The notes beneath the pieces are model-generated. The model worked only from the letters and a program-made list of their open reading frames with translations, was not told the origin of the DNA and searched no databases. From Caulobacter sp. Root343 (GTDB lineage: Bacteria; Pseudomonadota; Alphaproteobacteria; Caulobacterales; Caulobacteraceae): a stretch of DNA of 64,000 nt. How positions within the stretch are numbered: the stretch's first letter is position 1; each line of letters opens with the position of its first letter. The stretch is taken from assembly GCF_001425745.1 (NCBI RefSeq), contig NZ_LMDF01000007.1, positions 372,899 through 436,898 of the forward strand, written 5' to 3'. A program made the translations under genes and the position numbers. Shown here one piece after another: positions 7,250 to 17,128 of the stretch.

Positions 7250-9210
7250 TACGGGGCCTTTTTTCCAACCTTGGCGGCGTCGGCCTTGGCCAGAGCGTCG
7301 GTGTCGACGCCGATGGCCTGACGGGCCAGGGTCAGGTTGCTCTTGGTCTTCAGCTGGGTCTTGGCGGCGTTGCGCGAGGCTTCGCCGAGATCGCGCATCA
7401 GGCCGCTGGCCGTCTGCGTCTGGGCGTAGGCGGCGATCTGGGCGACGGCGGCCGGCGGCGCGGCGTGGACCGCTTCCAGCTTTGCGACCACGAAGGCCTC
7501 GCCCTGCTGGCCGGCGCGGGCGACGAAGGCCTCGCTGGGCTTGGCGTTGAAGGCCGCGCCCAGGAACTCGCGGCCCAGGCCCATGTGCTGCTGGGCGTTC
7601 TGGCGGGTCAGGCCGGGGACCTTCTGCACCTGCGACTGGGCCGAGGCGGCGACGGCTTCCAGCGACTCGCCCTTCTTGACGCGAGCGGCCAGAGCCTCGG
7701 CCTTGGCCTTGAGGCGCTTGCCCATCTCCTGGCCCAACCAGACAGCGGTCAGCTGCGGCTTGATCTCGGCCAGGGGCGGCATGGCGGCCGGAACGACCTT
7801 TTCGACCTTGACGGCGTAGTACTCGCCCTTGCCCAGTTCGACGAGTTCGCTCTCGCCGCCCTGCGAAAGGCCGAAGGCGGTCTTGACGATGTCGGGCGTC
7901 AGGCCGGCGACGGGCTGGCCCGTCTGGTCCGCGCCTTGGGCGGTGATCGGGGCGGTCGTGACGACCATGGCGCCGGCCTTGCTGGCGGCGGCCACCAGAT
8001 CGGCGCCGCCGTCGTGAGCGTCCTGATAGGCCTGGGTCTGGTCGTAGGCCTTGGTTTGCGCGGCTTGGGCGCGAACCTCGGCCTCGACCTGCGGACGGAC
8101 GCTCTCCAGGGTCGGAACGACGCCCGGCGTGACCTTGGTGACCTTGATCACCGAGACGCCCAGCTCGCCCGTGATCGGAGCACTGACCTGGCCGACGGCC
8201 AGGGTGAAGGCCGCGTCGGCGACCTTGCGGTCGGGCACGGCGCTCTTGGGCTTGTCGGTCAAGACGAGCGGCGTCTTGCCGAACGCCTTTGCGACGGCGG
8301 CCGGATCCTCGCCCTTGGCCAGGCGCTGCGAAATCGTGGCGGCGGCCTTGGCGTCCGGAGCGACGATCTGGATCATCGACCGCGTCTCGGGCTTGGCCAG
8401 GCTGTCCTTGCGGAAGTCGAAGGCCTTCTGCACGTCGGCCGGGTTGAGGGCGACGGTCGGCTCCAAGGCCTTGGCGCTGACGCGCATGATCGACAGCACG
8501 CGGGTCTCCGGACGCGTCAGGCGCTCGGCGTTTTCCTTCATGAAGGCGGTCAGCTGGGCGTCGGTCGGCGGTGCGGGTTTTTCGATCGAGGCGGGATTGA
8601 TCGCGAAGGCGGCGACGTCGCGCGCTTCCATCAGATAGGCGCCTTGCAGGGCCGCGTAGATGCGCGGGGCCTTCATGCCGGCGCCGACGGCCGAGAAGAA
8701 GTGGGCCTGGGCGATCTCGTCGCGCAGCGAGGCCTCATAGGTCTGCGGCGTCAGATTGTTCTGGGCCAGCAGGGCGGCGTAGGCCTGCGGGTCGAACTTG
8801 CCGGTGATCGGGTTGAACGGGCGCTGGGTCGCCGGCAACTGGCTCATCTGCTCATGGACGATATTGCCGACCAGCTTGTCGGACGGGGCCACGCCCATGT
8901 CGTGGATCGCCGCGGCGATCGATTCTTGCAGGGTCAGTTCCTGGAGGATCTGGCGATCGACGCCGCGCTCGACCGCCTGGTCGGGCGTCAGCGCTTCGCC
9001 GTTACGTTGCTCGATTTCCTTGCGGTAGTTGTCGAACCGCAGCTTGAAGTCCTGAGCGGACAGGGTGCGCGAGCCAGCGCTAACCACGCCCGAGCCGCGC
9101 GGGCCTTTGAACACGTCGCTGATGCCGAAAATGGCGAAGCTGACGATCAGCAGGCCAAACAACAGCACCGCGAAGGGCGATTTGGCGAAGGTGCGGAAAC
9201 CGGCGAGCAT
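7249..9210 (-). CDS. ppiD: PpiD/SurA-type membrane-anchored peptidyl-prolyl isomerase (periplasmic folding factor)
   Basis: The protein is 653 aa with an uncleaved N-terminal membrane anchor at about residues 11-31 (SPFAVLLFGLLIVSFAIFGI). A SurA_N-like chaperone domain follows, with YRKEIEQRNGEALTPDQAVERG-type helices. A parvulin region covers about residues 262-355 and includes DAAFTLAVGQVSAPI. A long helical C-terminal part follows. It should act in the periplasm on newly exported outer-membrane proteins. The parvulin domain is divergent, so isomerase activity is uncertain. The start at 9210 gives the family N-terminus MLAGFRTFAKSP; the frame stays open far upstream, but those codons cross into the tpiA promoter region. 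It is coupled to trpE. Confidence 0.9.
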   Translation of the reverse strand: MLAGFRTFAKSPFAVLLFGLLIVSFAIFGISDVFKGPRGSGVVSAGSRTLSAQDFKLRFDNYRKEIEQRNGEALTPDQAVERGVDRQILQELTLQESIAAAIHDMGVAPSDKLVGNIVHEQMSQLPATQRPFNPITGKFDPQAYAALLAQNNLTPQTYEASLRDEIAQAHFFSAVGAGMKAPRIYAALQGAYLMEARDVAAFAINPASIEKPAPPTDAQLTAFMKENAERLTRPETRVLSIMRVSAKALEPTVALNPADVQKAFDFRKDSLAKPETRSMIQIVAPDAKAAATISQRLAKGEDPAAVAKAFGKTPLVLTDKPKSAVPDRKVADAAFTLAVGQVSAPITGELGVSVIKVTKVTPGVVPTLESVRPQVEAEVRAQAAQTKAYDQTQAYQDAHDGGADLVAAASKAGAMVVTTAPITAQGADQTGQPVAGLTPDIVKTAFGLSQGGESELVELGKGEYYAVKVEKVVPAAMPPLAEIKPQLTAVWLGQEMGKRLKAKAEALAARVKKGESLEAVAASAQSQVQKVPGLTRQNAQQHMGLGREFLGAAFNAKPSEAFVARAGQQGEAFVVAKLEAVHAAPPAAVAQIAAYAQTQTASGLMRDLGEASRNAAKTQLKTKSNLTLARQAIGVDTDALAKADAAKVGKKAP

Positions 9211-9349
9211 GCGTGCGTAAACCTTCCAGTCGGATCGCCGAACGATTGAGCGCGGCGGTCGAGAGCAGCGGGTATAGTAGAGCCGTGGGCGGGGGGGCAA
9301 GCGGCGTGGGCTTGACTTCCCAAGCGAGCGTGACCCCAAGAAGGCGGTC

Positions 9350-10111
9350 ATGACCCTTTCGAGCACGACTCCCCGGCCGCTGATCGCCGGAAACTGGAAG
9401 ATGAACGGTCTTTCGGCCGCTCTCGACGAGGCCCGCGCCGTCGCGGCGGGCTTGGACCGGCGGCCGGCCGCGGCGCGTGTCGCCATCTTCCCACCAGCCA
9501 CCCTGCTGCACCGGCTCGCTGAGGCCGTCGAGGGCTCCTTCGTCCTGGTCGGCGCCCAGGACTGCCATCACAAGGCCAGCGGCGCGAACACGGGCGATGT
9601 CTCCGCCGAGATGGTCGCCGACGCCGGCGGGGCGCTGGTGATCTGCGGCCACTCCGAGCGTCGCACCGACCATGGCGAGACCTCGGCCCAAGTGGCCGCC
9701 AAGGCCGAGGCGGCGTTGGCCGCCGGCCTGGAGCCGATCATCTGTGTCGGCGAGACCCTGGATCTGCGTCAGTCGGGCCAGGCGGTCGCGTACGTCCTGA
9801 ACCAGGTGCGCGAATCCCTGCCGGCCAGCTTGGCGGGCCAAGCCTTCAACGTCGCCTACGAGCCCCTGTGGGCGATCGGCACGGGCCACACCGCTTCCGT
9901 CGACAACATCGTCGAGATGCACGCGGCCATCCGCGCCGAGCTGGTCGTCCTGTTCGGCGAGCAGGGGCGGGGGGTCCCGATCCTGTACGGCGGCTCGGTC
10001 AAGCCCGAGAACGCCCGCGAGATCCTGGCCGCGCCGGACGTCGGCGGCGCCCTGGTCGGCGGCGCCTCGCTGAAGGCCAAGGATTTCCTGGCCATCGTCG
10101 AAGCGGCCTGA
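9350..10111 (+). CDS. tpiA: Triosephosphate isomerase
   Basis: This enzyme interconverts dihydroxyacetone phosphate and glyceraldehyde 3-phosphate. The protein is 253 aa, the usual size. The TIM-barrel active site is complete: Asn15 and Lys17 in AGNWKMNG, the catalytic His101 in ICGHSERR, Glu171 in AYEPLWAIGTG (with the flexible lid just after it) and the phosphate loop LYGGSVKPEN. It is divergent from ppiD, with about 140 bp between the starts. It stands alone upstream of aspS rather than in a secG/pyrG context. Confidence 0.97.
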   Translation: MTLSSTTPRPLIAGNWKMNGLSAALDEARAVAAGLDRRPAAARVAIFPPATLLHRLAEAVEGSFVLVGAQDCHHKASGANTGDVSAEMVADAGGALVICGHSERRTDHGETSAQVAAKAEAALAAGLEPIICVGETLDLRQSGQAVAYVLNQVRESLPASLAGQAFNVAYEPLWAIGTGHTASVDNIVEMHAAIRAELVVLFGEQGRGVPILYGGSVKPENAREILAAPDVGGALVGGASLKAKDFLAIVEAA

Positions 10112-10178
10112 CGCCAAAACCCTTCCGGAGACGGGCCGTGCGAGCGCGCGGGCCCATTCTCGCTCGAGGCCAGAATCC

Positions 10179-10207
10179 TTGACATCACGGCGCCCACGTG
10201 CGCCTTA
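10179..10207 (+). promoter_or_regulatory. Candidate aspS promoter
   Basis: A perfect -35 TTGACA (10179-10184) is followed 17 bases later by gcctta (10202-10207), 37 bases before the aspS ATG. The -10 is poor, so this is a suggestion only. Confidence 0.35.
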
Positions 10208-10243
10208 CCGCGCCTTGCAAATCACCGCGTATTCAAGACTTTC

Positions 10244-12082
10244 ATGACCACCATGCACGCCTATCGCACCCACAACTGCGGCGCTCTTCGCGCTTCCGAC
10301 ACCGGTTCCTCGGTGCGCCTGTCGGGGTGGATCCACCGCAAGCGCGACCACGGCGGTCTGGTCTTCATCGACCTGCGCGACCACTACGGCCTGACCCAGC
10401 TGGTGCTGCACCCGGAGACCCCGGGCTTCAGCGTCGTCGAGCGTCTGCGCGCCGAAAGCGTGATCCGCGTCGACGGCGAAGTCGTCGCCCGCGACGCCAG
10501 CGTGGTGAACCCCAACCTGCCGACCGGCGAGATCGAGATCCGCGTCTCGGCCGTCGAGGTGCTGAGCGAGGCCGCCGAGCTGCCGCTGCCGGTCTTCGGC
10601 GAGCCGGACTATCCGGAAGAGATCCGCCTCAAGCACCGCTATCTCGACCTGCGCCGCGAGACCCTGCACAAGAATATCGTGCTGCGTTCGCGCGTGATCC
10701 AGTCGATCCGCAACCACATGTTCGCGCAGGGCTTCAACGAATTCCAGACGCCGATCCTGACGGCTAGCTCGCCGGAAGGCGCGCGCGACTTCCTGGTGCC
10801 CTCGCGCCTGCATCCCGAGAAGTTCTACGCGCTGCCGCAGGCGCCCCAGCAGTTCAAGCAACTGCTGATGGTCTCGGGCTTCGACCGTTATTTCCAGATC
10901 GCCCCGTGCTTCCGCGACGAAGACCTGCGCGCCGACCGCTCGCTGGAATTCTACCAGCTCGACGTCGAAATGAGCTTCGTGACGCAGGAAGACGTGTTCG
11001 CGGCCATCGAACCGGTCATGCACGGCGTGTTCGAGGAATTCAGCAACGGCAAGCCGGTCTCGCCGATCAGCGGAACCCACACCTTCACGAACGACTTTGG
11101 CCAGAGCTTCGAGCACCAGGGCTTCGAGCGCCTGACCTACGCCCAGTCGATGGCCTGGTACGGCAGCGACAAGCCGGACCTGCGCAACCCGATCAAGATG
11201 GCGAACGTCTCGGAGCACTTCCGTGACGGCGGCTTTGGCCTGTTCGCCAGGATCCTGGGCGCCGACGCCAAGAACCAGGTGTGGGCCATCCCCGCGCCGA
11301 CCGGCGGCAGCCGCGCCTTCTGCGACCGCATGAACAGCTGGGCCCAGGGCGAAGGCCAGCCGGGCCTCGGCTACGTCTTCTGGTCGGAAGACCAGGGTGG
11401 TTGGGGTGGCCCGATCGCCAAGAACCTGGGCGAGCCGACGCAAGCCCTGATGGAGTCGCTGGGCCTCGGCTCGGGTGACGCCGCCTTCTTCGTGGCTGGC
11501 GACCCGGCCGTGTTCGCCAAGTTCGCGGGCCTGGCCCGCACCCGGGTCGGTACGGAGCTGAAGCTGGTCGACGAGAACCAGTTCAAGTTCTGCTGGATCG
11601 TCGACTTCCCGATGTTCGAGTGGAACGAGGACGAGAAGAAGGTCGACTTCTCGCACAACCCGTTCTCGATGCCGCAAGGCGGCCTGGAGGCCCTCGAGAC
11701 CCAGGACCCGCTGACCATCCGCGCCTACCAGTACGACATCGTCTGCAACGGCTACGAGCTGTGCTCGGGCGCGATCCGGAACCACAAGCCCGAGATCATG
11801 CTCAAGGCCTTCGAGACCGCCGGCTACGGCCCCGAAGTGGTCGAAGAGCAGTTCGGCGGCATGTTGAACGCGTTCCGCTACGGCGCGCCGCCGCACGGCG
11901 GTTTGGCCCCCGGCATCGACCGCATCGTCATGCTGCTGGCCGACCAGGTGGCCATCCGCGAGGTCATCGCCTTCCCGCTGAACCAGCAGGGCCAGGATCT
12001 GTTGATGAACGCCCCGGCCAATGTCCTCGACAAGCAGCTCAAGGAGCTGCACATCCGCACCGCGCCGCCCATCAAGGTGTAA
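10244..12082 (+). CDS. aspS: Aspartyl-tRNA synthetase (probably Asp/Asn non-discriminating)
   Basis: This class II aminoacyl-tRNA synthetase is 612 aa, the bacterial long form. An N-terminal OB-fold anticodon domain ([24 protein letters not shown]) is followed by motif 1 and motif 2 ([14 protein letters not shown]), a GAD insertion domain around residues 280-420, and motif 3 ([15 protein letters not shown]). Many alphaproteobacteria lack AsnRS and use a non-discriminating AspRS plus GatCAB. That is likely here but is not shown by the sequence. An alternative ATG at 10253 would shorten it by three residues. A strong terminator follows the stop. Confidence 0.97.
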   Translation: MTTMHAYRTHNCGALRASDTGSSVRLSGWIHRKRDHGGLVFIDLRDHYGLTQLVLHPETPGFSVVERLRAESVIRVDGEVVARDASVVNPNLPTGEIEIRVSAVEVLSEAAELPLPVFGEPDYPEEIRLKHRYLDLRRETLHKNIVLRSRVIQSIRNHMFAQGFNEFQTPILTASSPEGARDFLVPSRLHPEKFYALPQAPQQFKQLLMVSGFDRYFQIAPCFRDEDLRADRSLEFYQLDVEMSFVTQEDVFAAIEPVMHGVFEEFSNGKPVSPISGTHTFTNDFGQSFEHQGFERLTYAQSMAWYGSDKPDLRNPIKMANVSEHFRDGGFGLFARILGADAKNQVWAIPAPTGGSRAFCDRMNSWAQGEGQPGLGYVFWSEDQGGWGGPIAKNLGEPTQALMESLGLGSGDAAFFVAGDPAVFAKFAGLARTRVGTELKLVDENQFKFCWIVDFPMFEWNEDEKKVDFSHNPFSMPQGGLEALETQDPLTIRAYQYDIVCNGYELCSGAIRNHKPEIMLKAFETAGYGPEVVEEQFGGMLNAFRYGAPPHGGLAPGIDRIVMLLADQVAIREVIAFPLNQQGQDLLMNAPANVLDKQLKELHIRTAPPIKV

Positions 12083-12104
12083 GGCGCGGCTGAGACGCCG
12101 ATAC

Positions 12105-12144
12105 GAAAAAGCCCTCCGGTCTAGCGATCGGAGGGCTTTTTCTT
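12105..12144. terminator. Bidirectional Rho-independent terminator between aspS and a pentapeptide-repeat gene
   Basis: The stem is aaagccctccg...cggagggcttt, with a run of A on the left (12106-12110) and of T on the right (12137-12141). It can therefore end both aspS (+) and the convergent pentapeptide gene (-). Confidence 0.93.
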
Positions 12145-12188
12145 ATCGGTGTTCTTCTTGTAAGCAGATCAGGCGGCGAGGGCGCCGG

Positions 12189-13070
12189 TTACCACTTCGG
12201 AGGCTTGGGCGGCTTCGGCGCGGCCGGAGGCGCAGGGGGAGCCGGCGGCGCCTTGGGCATTTCGCGCAGCAGCATGAAGTGCGCGCCCTTCAGGCCGTTG
12301 CAAGGCCGTACCGTAAGGCCCGAGGGCAGGCGCACGCCGCCGTCGCCGCAGGCCTCGTCCAACTGATCCTGATCCAGGCCCCGCGCGCCGCTGAAGTCCG
12401 CACCAGTCAGGACGGCCATGGTCAGGTCGGCGTTGCGGAAGTCCGCGCCGGTGAAGATCGCGCCGCGCAGGATTGAGCTCGTCAGGTCAGCGTTGCGGAA
12501 ATTGGCGCCTTCGAACCGGCCGCCGGTCAGGTTGGCGTGGTTGATGTCCGAATTCGAGAAGTCCGCGTCACGGGCGTTGACGCCTTGCAGGCTCGAACCG
12601 GTCAGTTCGGCGTTGGACAGCCGGGCCTTGGTCAGATTGGCGCCGATCAATTGCGAGCCGTGCAGCTCGGACGACGACAGGTCGACGCGGACCAGGATAG
12701 CGGACTGCAGATTGGCGCCGCTGCTCTCGACGCCGGACATCCGCGCGTCGGTGAAGTTGGCGCCGATGAAGTTGGCTCCGCGCATCTCGGCGCCGCGCAG
12801 GTCGGCGCGGCTGAGATCGGCCGAGCCGAAATTGCTGCCGTAGAACATCGCGCCGCGCAGGTCGGCGCCGATCAGGATCGCCTTGACGAAGGTCGCGCCG
12901 GTGAACTTGGCATTCATCAGCTTGCGGCCGGCCAGGTCGCAGTTGGCGCACATCCCGCCGAAGGACGTCAGCTTGGCGACGTCCTTGTCTTCGATCGAAG
13001 CATGGGCCGGGCCGGTCAGGGCCGCGAGGCTCAGCGTCAAGGCGGCGATGGAAACGCCCAAGCGGGACAT
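12189..13070 (-). CDS. Exported pentapeptide-repeat protein (long paralogue)
   Basis: The protein is 293 aa. A Sec signal peptide covers residues 1-25 (MSRLGVSIAALTLSLAALTGPAHA). A short Cys motif, GGMCANCDL, follows. Residues ~55-225 contain about 30 A(D/N)LxX pentapeptide repeats, which form a right-handed quadrilateral beta helix. A C-terminal cap has LDQDQLDEACGDGG and a final RPCNG. The Pro-rich tail ends KPPKPPKW. The start at 13070 is preceded by GGAGAAG. A shorter paralogue with the same cap and CxxC lies just upstream. No enzymatic function is suggested; the repeat usually makes a binding scaffold. Confidence 0.88.
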   Translation of the reverse strand: MSRLGVSIAALTLSLAALTGPAHASIEDKDVAKLTSFGGMCANCDLAGRKLMNAKFTGATFVKAILIGADLRGAMFYGSNFGSADLSRADLRGAEMRGANFIGANFTDARMSGVESSGANLQSAILVRVDLSSSELHGSQLIGANLTKARLSNAELTGSSLQGVNARDADFSNSDINHANLTGGRFEGANFRNADLTSSILRGAIFTGADFRNADLTMAVLTGADFSGARGLDQDQLDEACGDGGVRLPSGLTVRPCNGLKGAHFMLLREMPKAPPAPPAPPAAPKPPKPPKW

Positions 13071-13164
13071 CGACTTCTCCGTGCAGTCCATACGCGACTG
13101 TGTGAGTTACGGTTTGGACCGTCGGAGGGGTAGAGACCACTTAAATCGCGGTAATGACGGGGAT

Positions 13165-13656
13165 TTAACGGCAGCGTGGGATGGAGAGACCACGCGGAGT
13201 CAACGTGGAGTCATCGCCACACGCCTGGTTCAACTGACCCTGGGTCAGGCCAACGGCGCGGTTCATTTCGGCGCCTGAGAAATTCACGCCCGAAAGTCTT
13301 GCCCCGGAGAAGTTCGCGCCTTGCAGATAGGCGCCGACGAAGCTGGCGTTGGTCAGGTCGGCGCGCGCGAAGCTGGCGCCGGTCAGCACCGCGCCATAGG
13401 CGTTGAGGTCGCGCAAGTCGCCGCCGGCGAAGCTGGTGCGGTTCATCACCGCCGTCGAAAGGTCGGCTTGGCGCAGGCGCGCGCCCGACAGGTTCTTGTT
13501 CTTCAGCTCCAGGTTCGAGAGATCGGCCTGGAACAGGTTGCAGCGCGGACAGCTGGCGCCGTTGCGCACGGCCGAGATCTGGCCGGCGTTCTGGGCGCTG
13601 GCGCCGGTCGCCAGGGCGAGCGAGGCGAGGGCCGCGAGAAGGGCGATCGGTTTCAT
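13165..13656 (-). CDS. Exported pentapeptide-repeat protein (short paralogue)
   Basis: The protein is 163 aa with a signal peptide ending ASAQNA near residue 22. ASCPRCNLFQADL (CxxC) is followed by about 16 pentapeptide units, including LSGARLRQADLST and GASFARADLTNASF. The cap LTQGQLNQACGDDSTL ends in PRCR. The Cys pair at each end and the cap match the neighbouring 293-aa protein, so the two arose by duplication with change in repeat number. Both are transcribed leftward with 94 bases between them. Confidence 0.85.
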   Translation of the reverse strand: MKPIALLAALASLALATGASAQNAGQISAVRNGASCPRCNLFQADLSNLELKNKNLSGARLRQADLSTAVMNRTSFAGGDLRDLNAYGAVLTGASFARADLTNASFVGAYLQGANFSGARLSGVNFSGAEMNRAVGLTQGQLNQACGDDSTLTPRGLSIPRCR

Positions 13657-13727
13657 TCTGGCGCAATCCTACGCGAAAAGGGGCGTTCACAGCCTGACGT
13701 AGCAAGCTTAACGCCAGCCAAACACGC

Positions 13728-16451
13728 CTACGAAGAGGCCATCGGCCCGGGCCGGTCGGACTGCGCCCCGCAGGTGTCGCAGACGGTCAGCCCGCCACGT
13801 CGGGCCAGGGAGAGGTCGCCACAGGCCGGACACATCTCGCCGTCGGCGCCCGGACGCTCCGCGCCCTCGACACGGCGGCGGCCGAACGAGGCGAAGACCA
13901 GGTTGTCGGGCGTCACGCCGCGCGAGAAGCCCTTGGAGATGAACTTGCTGGCCAGGACAGGATCGGGGCCGACGTCGTCGATCTCGTCGTCCGACAGCGG
14001 CTTGCCCCAGCCCAGGCCGTCGGCGTTGAACTCGTCGGCGTCGCCATTGGCCAGGTCGTCGCGGCCAAGGTACGACACGCCCAGCTCGCGGAAGATGTAG
14101 TCCAGGATCGAGGTCGCCGACTTGATCGAGTCGTTGCCCGAGACCGGGCCCGCCGGCTCGAACTTGGTGTAGACGAAGGCGTCGACGAACTCTTCCAGCG
14201 GCACGCCGTGCTGCAGGCCCAGCGACACGGCGATGGCGAAGTTGTTCATCAGGCTGCGGAAGGCCGCGCCTTCCTTGTGCATGTCGATGAACAGCTCGCC
14301 CAGCTCGCCGTCCTCGTACTCTCCGGTGTGCAGATAGACCTTGTGGCCACCGACGGCCGCCTTCTGGATGTAGCCCTTGCGGCGGTCGGGCAGGCGGCGA
14401 CGCGAGCGGTCGCGTTCGACGATCCTCTCGACCACGCGCTCGGTGACGACCGGCTCCCGGAGTGGCGCGGCGCGGGCGGGCTCGGCGGCGGGTTCCTCGG
14501 GCAGGTCGAGCTTGAAATCGGCGGGGGCGGCGGCGCGTTGCAGGCGCAGGGCGCGGACGCCCGAGCGGGCGGCGGCGGCCTGGGCCCGCACGGCGTCGGT
14601 CGGCCGGGCGTCGAAGGCTACCGGGATGGCGACCGGCATGGGCAGGCAGGCAAAGCTCTCGACGGCCGCCTGCATGGCCAGGCGATCGGCGAAGACCGGG
14701 GCCTCGACCGACCGGAAGGCCTCGCGCAGTTCCGGGTTCAGGGCTTCGCAGTCGCCCAGGGTTCCCGCGCCCAGCGCGTGGCGCTCGGCGGCCGCGATCT
14801 CGGCGGCCGAGAAGTCTGCGAAGGCCAGGGTGTCGAAGTCGCGGCGGGCGACGTCCTCGGCCGAGGCGCCCAGCACGTCGCGCAGGAAACCAGCGCCGAT
14901 CACACCGGGGGCGAAGGCGGCGCGCAGGCCGTCGTTCTCGCGCAGGGCGTGCTCGGCCTTTTCGATCTCGTGGGCGGTGAAGCCGCGAGCCTGCAGCATC
15001 GCGTGGTCGATGGCCGGGCTCTCAGCCAGCGTGCCATGGCCCAGGGCGTGGCGGCGGGCGGCGTCCAGGTCGACGGCCTCGGTCGACAGGGCCTCGAAGG
15101 CGGCGGCGCTGAAGGCGGGCAGCAGGAAGCCGTCGGCGGTCTGGGTGACCGACACCGGCGACATGGCGCCCGCCACGCCGACTGGCGCGCCGCCCAGGCG
15201 CAGGGTCGCTTCGGCGTCCTCGAACGGGCCGACCAGGGCGGACGAGCGCAGGCCATGCTTGCGGGCCAGGGCGTGAGCGGTGGCCAGGGCGGCGGCCGCC
15301 TCGGTGGCCAGCTCCGACCGCAGGGCGGCGGCGCGCACGCGGCGCTCGGCCAGGGTCTTCAGCACGCCTTGGCGATCCTGGGCGTAGGCTTCGTCGGGGC
15401 CGAGAGCAGAGGCGGCCTCGGCGCTGGCCGACAGGGCCGCGCCGACGGCCAGGGCCCACAGCGCGGCGGCGGCGTCACGGCCTTCCAGGCTGGTTTGGGA
15501 CAGACCCTGGCTGAGCAGGCAGTCGCCGACGCCGGCGAGCGACAGGCGCGCCGGGCGCTCGCCACGATCCAGCTCGAGCGCCGTGCCCCAAAGGTGGCAG
15601 ACATAGGTGAAGCGCTCGACGTCGAAGGTTTCGCCGTCGAGGAAGGCGCTGGCGTCGATCGCCGCGCCGACGCCGACGCCGCGCGACACGAACTCGGCGT
15701 CGGTCGGAGACAGAGTCAGGGTGAGGGCGCTGGTCTCCCAGCCGACTTGGGCGGCGAGGGTGGCGGCTTCGTCGCCGGCGGCCACGCCCTGGCGCGACGC
15801 CGAGGCGACCATCGACAGCGCGCGCGCGGGCTCCAGCTCGGCCGGGGCCTGACGCGGGGCGTCAGCCATGGCGATCGCGTCGAGGATAGTGCGGTCGTCG
15901 GCGCCCAGCTCGCGGGCCCTGCGGGCGGCGCGGGCCAGGGCCGGGTTCTTGCGGACGTCGGCGCAGGCGCGCGGGTCGCCCTGGCAGCGGCGGACAGCGT
16001 CGGCGACATGGGTCAGGGCGGCGTCCAGGCGCGCCGCGGCCTGGGCGGCGAGAACGCGGCCCCGGCGCTGGGACAGGGTGGTCTTCACCGCGCTCTGAAA
16101 CTCGAACTCGCCGATGTCGGGCAGCAGCTCCAGGCCGGCTTGACCGCCGGCCGGCGTGGCCAGACCCGAAAGCATGGTGGCCAGCAGGGAGTCGCGAAAG
16201 GCGCTCGCATCGGCCTTGTCGCCGAACAGGCCGCGCGAGAGGCCGGCCTGGGCCACGCGGTCAGCGTAGCGGGCGGGACCCCCGCCTAGCGGCGCCTTGG
16301 CCTCGATCTCGCCGGCCCAGTCCAGCCAGGCTTCGACGCGGGCGTCGCTCCAGGACGGCGGGGCCGAGACCACGACGACGCTGTCGGCGCGTTCGAGATC
16401 GCGCCATTCCATGGCGGGAACAACTCCGGCGGCTTTGGCGGGCGTGCGCAT
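13728..16451 (-). CDS. Class II ribonucleotide reductase-derived protein lacking the catalytic motifs (NrdJ-like, TSCPD domain)
   Basis: The protein is 907 aa. Residues ~685-805 closely match the C-terminal part of alphaproteobacterial NrdJ: the linker [22 protein letters not shown], then [30 protein letters not shown] and [21 protein letters not shown] (TSCPD domain). A C-terminal zinc ribbon follows, with Cys at about 874, 877, 891 and 894. Upstream segments still resemble NrdJ order ([42 protein letters not shown]). The hallmarks of a working class II RNR are absent: I find no N-Q/P-C-x-E radical-cysteine motif and no APTGTI-type phosphate loop. It is probably catalytically dead and has perhaps been given a new role. 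It is monocistronic, with no RNR partner nearby. Confidence 0.75.
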   Translation of the reverse strand: MRTPAKAAGVVPAMEWRDLERADSVVVVSAPPSWSDARVEAWLDWAGEIEAKAPLGGGPARYADRVAQAGLSRGLFGDKADASAFRDSLLATMLSGLATPAGGQAGLELLPDIGEFEFQSAVKTTLSQRRGRVLAAQAAARLDAALTHVADAVRRCQGDPRACADVRKNPALARAARRARELGADDRTILDAIAMADAPRQAPAELEPARALSMVASASRQGVAAGDEAATLAAQVGWETSALTLTLSPTDAEFVSRGVGVGAAIDASAFLDGETFDVERFTYVCHLWGTALELDRGERPARLSLAGVGDCLLSQGLSQTSLEGRDAAAALWALAVGAALSASAEAASALGPDEAYAQDRQGVLKTLAERRVRAAALRSELATEAAAALATAHALARKHGLRSSALVGPFEDAEATLRLGGAPVGVAGAMSPVSVTQTADGFLLPAFSAAAFEALSTEAVDLDAARRHALGHGTLAESPAIDHAMLQARGFTAHEIEKAEHALRENDGLRAAFAPGVIGAGFLRDVLGASAEDVARRDFDTLAFADFSAAEIAAAERHALGAGTLGDCEALNPELREAFRSVEAPVFADRLAMQAAVESFACLPMPVAIPVAFDARPTDAVRAQAAAARSGVRALRLQRAAAPADFKLDLPEEPAAEPARAAPLREPVVTERVVERIVERDRSRRRLPDRRKGYIQKAAVGGHKVYLHTGEYEDGELGELFIDMHKEGAAFRSLMNNFAIAVSLGLQHGVPLEEFVDAFVYTKFEPAGPVSGNDSIKSATSILDYIFRELGVSYLGRDDLANGDADEFNADGLGWGKPLSDDEIDDVGPDPVLASKFISKGFSRGVTPDNLVFASFGRRRVEGAERPGADGEMCPACGDLSLARRGGLTVCDTCGAQSDRPGPMASS

Positions 16452-16730
16452 GGGCGAGTTCCGGGTCCGGTCGGTCAGTCGTGATATCTTACCAAATCCC
16501 TAACGGGTGATTCCGTGCCGTGGGACGCGCGTAAGGTCGCACCCCAAGCTAGAACCTCGCTCGTTCCGCCTCAATAGATGTTGCGGGTCGGGGTGCTCTA
16601 ATCCACAAGATGTTGAAGTCGCGCCGGGCTGAGCGGTGCTGGACGCTGCGCGCGCGGAGCCCTATAGTCCGGCCGCTTCCGCCGCGCCCGTCGCGGCCCC
16701 TAAACCCTTGCAATTTCGGGTGCGAACGTA

Positions 16731-17126
16731 GTGCTGAAAGCGATCTTCACGTGGTGGAACGGCGCGACCCTGGGTCAGCGCTTCCACATCGGCCGCCGCG
16801 GCGTGTTTGTGGGCCAGGACGAGTACGGCAATCGCTATTTCGAAGCCCGCGACAACAGCGACAGCTATGACGATCGCAAGCGTCGCTGGGTGATCTACAA
16901 CGGCTACGCCGAGGCCTCGAAAGTCCCGCCGGACTGGAGCGGCTGGCTGCACTACACCTTCGACGAACGGCCCAACCAGGTCCCGCTGAAGCGCCGCGAA
17001 TGGGAAAAAGATCACCTTCCGAACCTGACCGGCACCGTCCACGCCTGGCGCCCGAAGGGCTCGCTGGCGCGTGGCGGCGAACGCCAGGCCGCCACCAGCG
17101 ACTATCAGCCCTGGTCGCCGGAATAG
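16731..17126 (+). CDS. NDUFA12-family NADH:ubiquinone oxidoreductase accessory subunit
   Basis: The protein is 131 aa and starts at GTG (16731). The N-terminal WWNGATLGQRFHIGRRGVFVG, then DEYGNRYFEARDN, RRWVIYNGYAEASKVPPDW and WLHYTFDE are the diagnostic B17.2/NDUFA12 pattern. In alphaproteobacteria this small subunit of complex I is encoded away from the nuo operon, next to a DUF2155 gene and near aat, as here. It binds the peripheral arm of complex I on the cytoplasmic side. The 279-bp region upstream contains GCTAGAAC (16548-16555), a perfect -10-like word without a convincing -35. Confidence 0.92.
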   Translation: MLKAIFTWWNGATLGQRFHIGRRGVFVGQDEYGNRYFEARDNSDSYDDRKRRWVIYNGYAEASKVPPDWSGWLHYTFDERPNQVPLKRREWEKDHLPNLTGTVHAWRPKGSLARGGERQAATSDYQPWSPE

Positions 17127-17128
17127 GC

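Noticed and set aside
10205..12052. A 615-codon open frame antisense to aspS
   Set aside because: Same reason: the complete AspRS motifs are on the other strand and the antisense product has no domain signature.
16548..16555. GCTAGAAC as the promoter of the NDUFA12 gene
   Set aside because: It is a perfect -10 word but has no -35 at suitable distance and lies 176 bp from the start codon.
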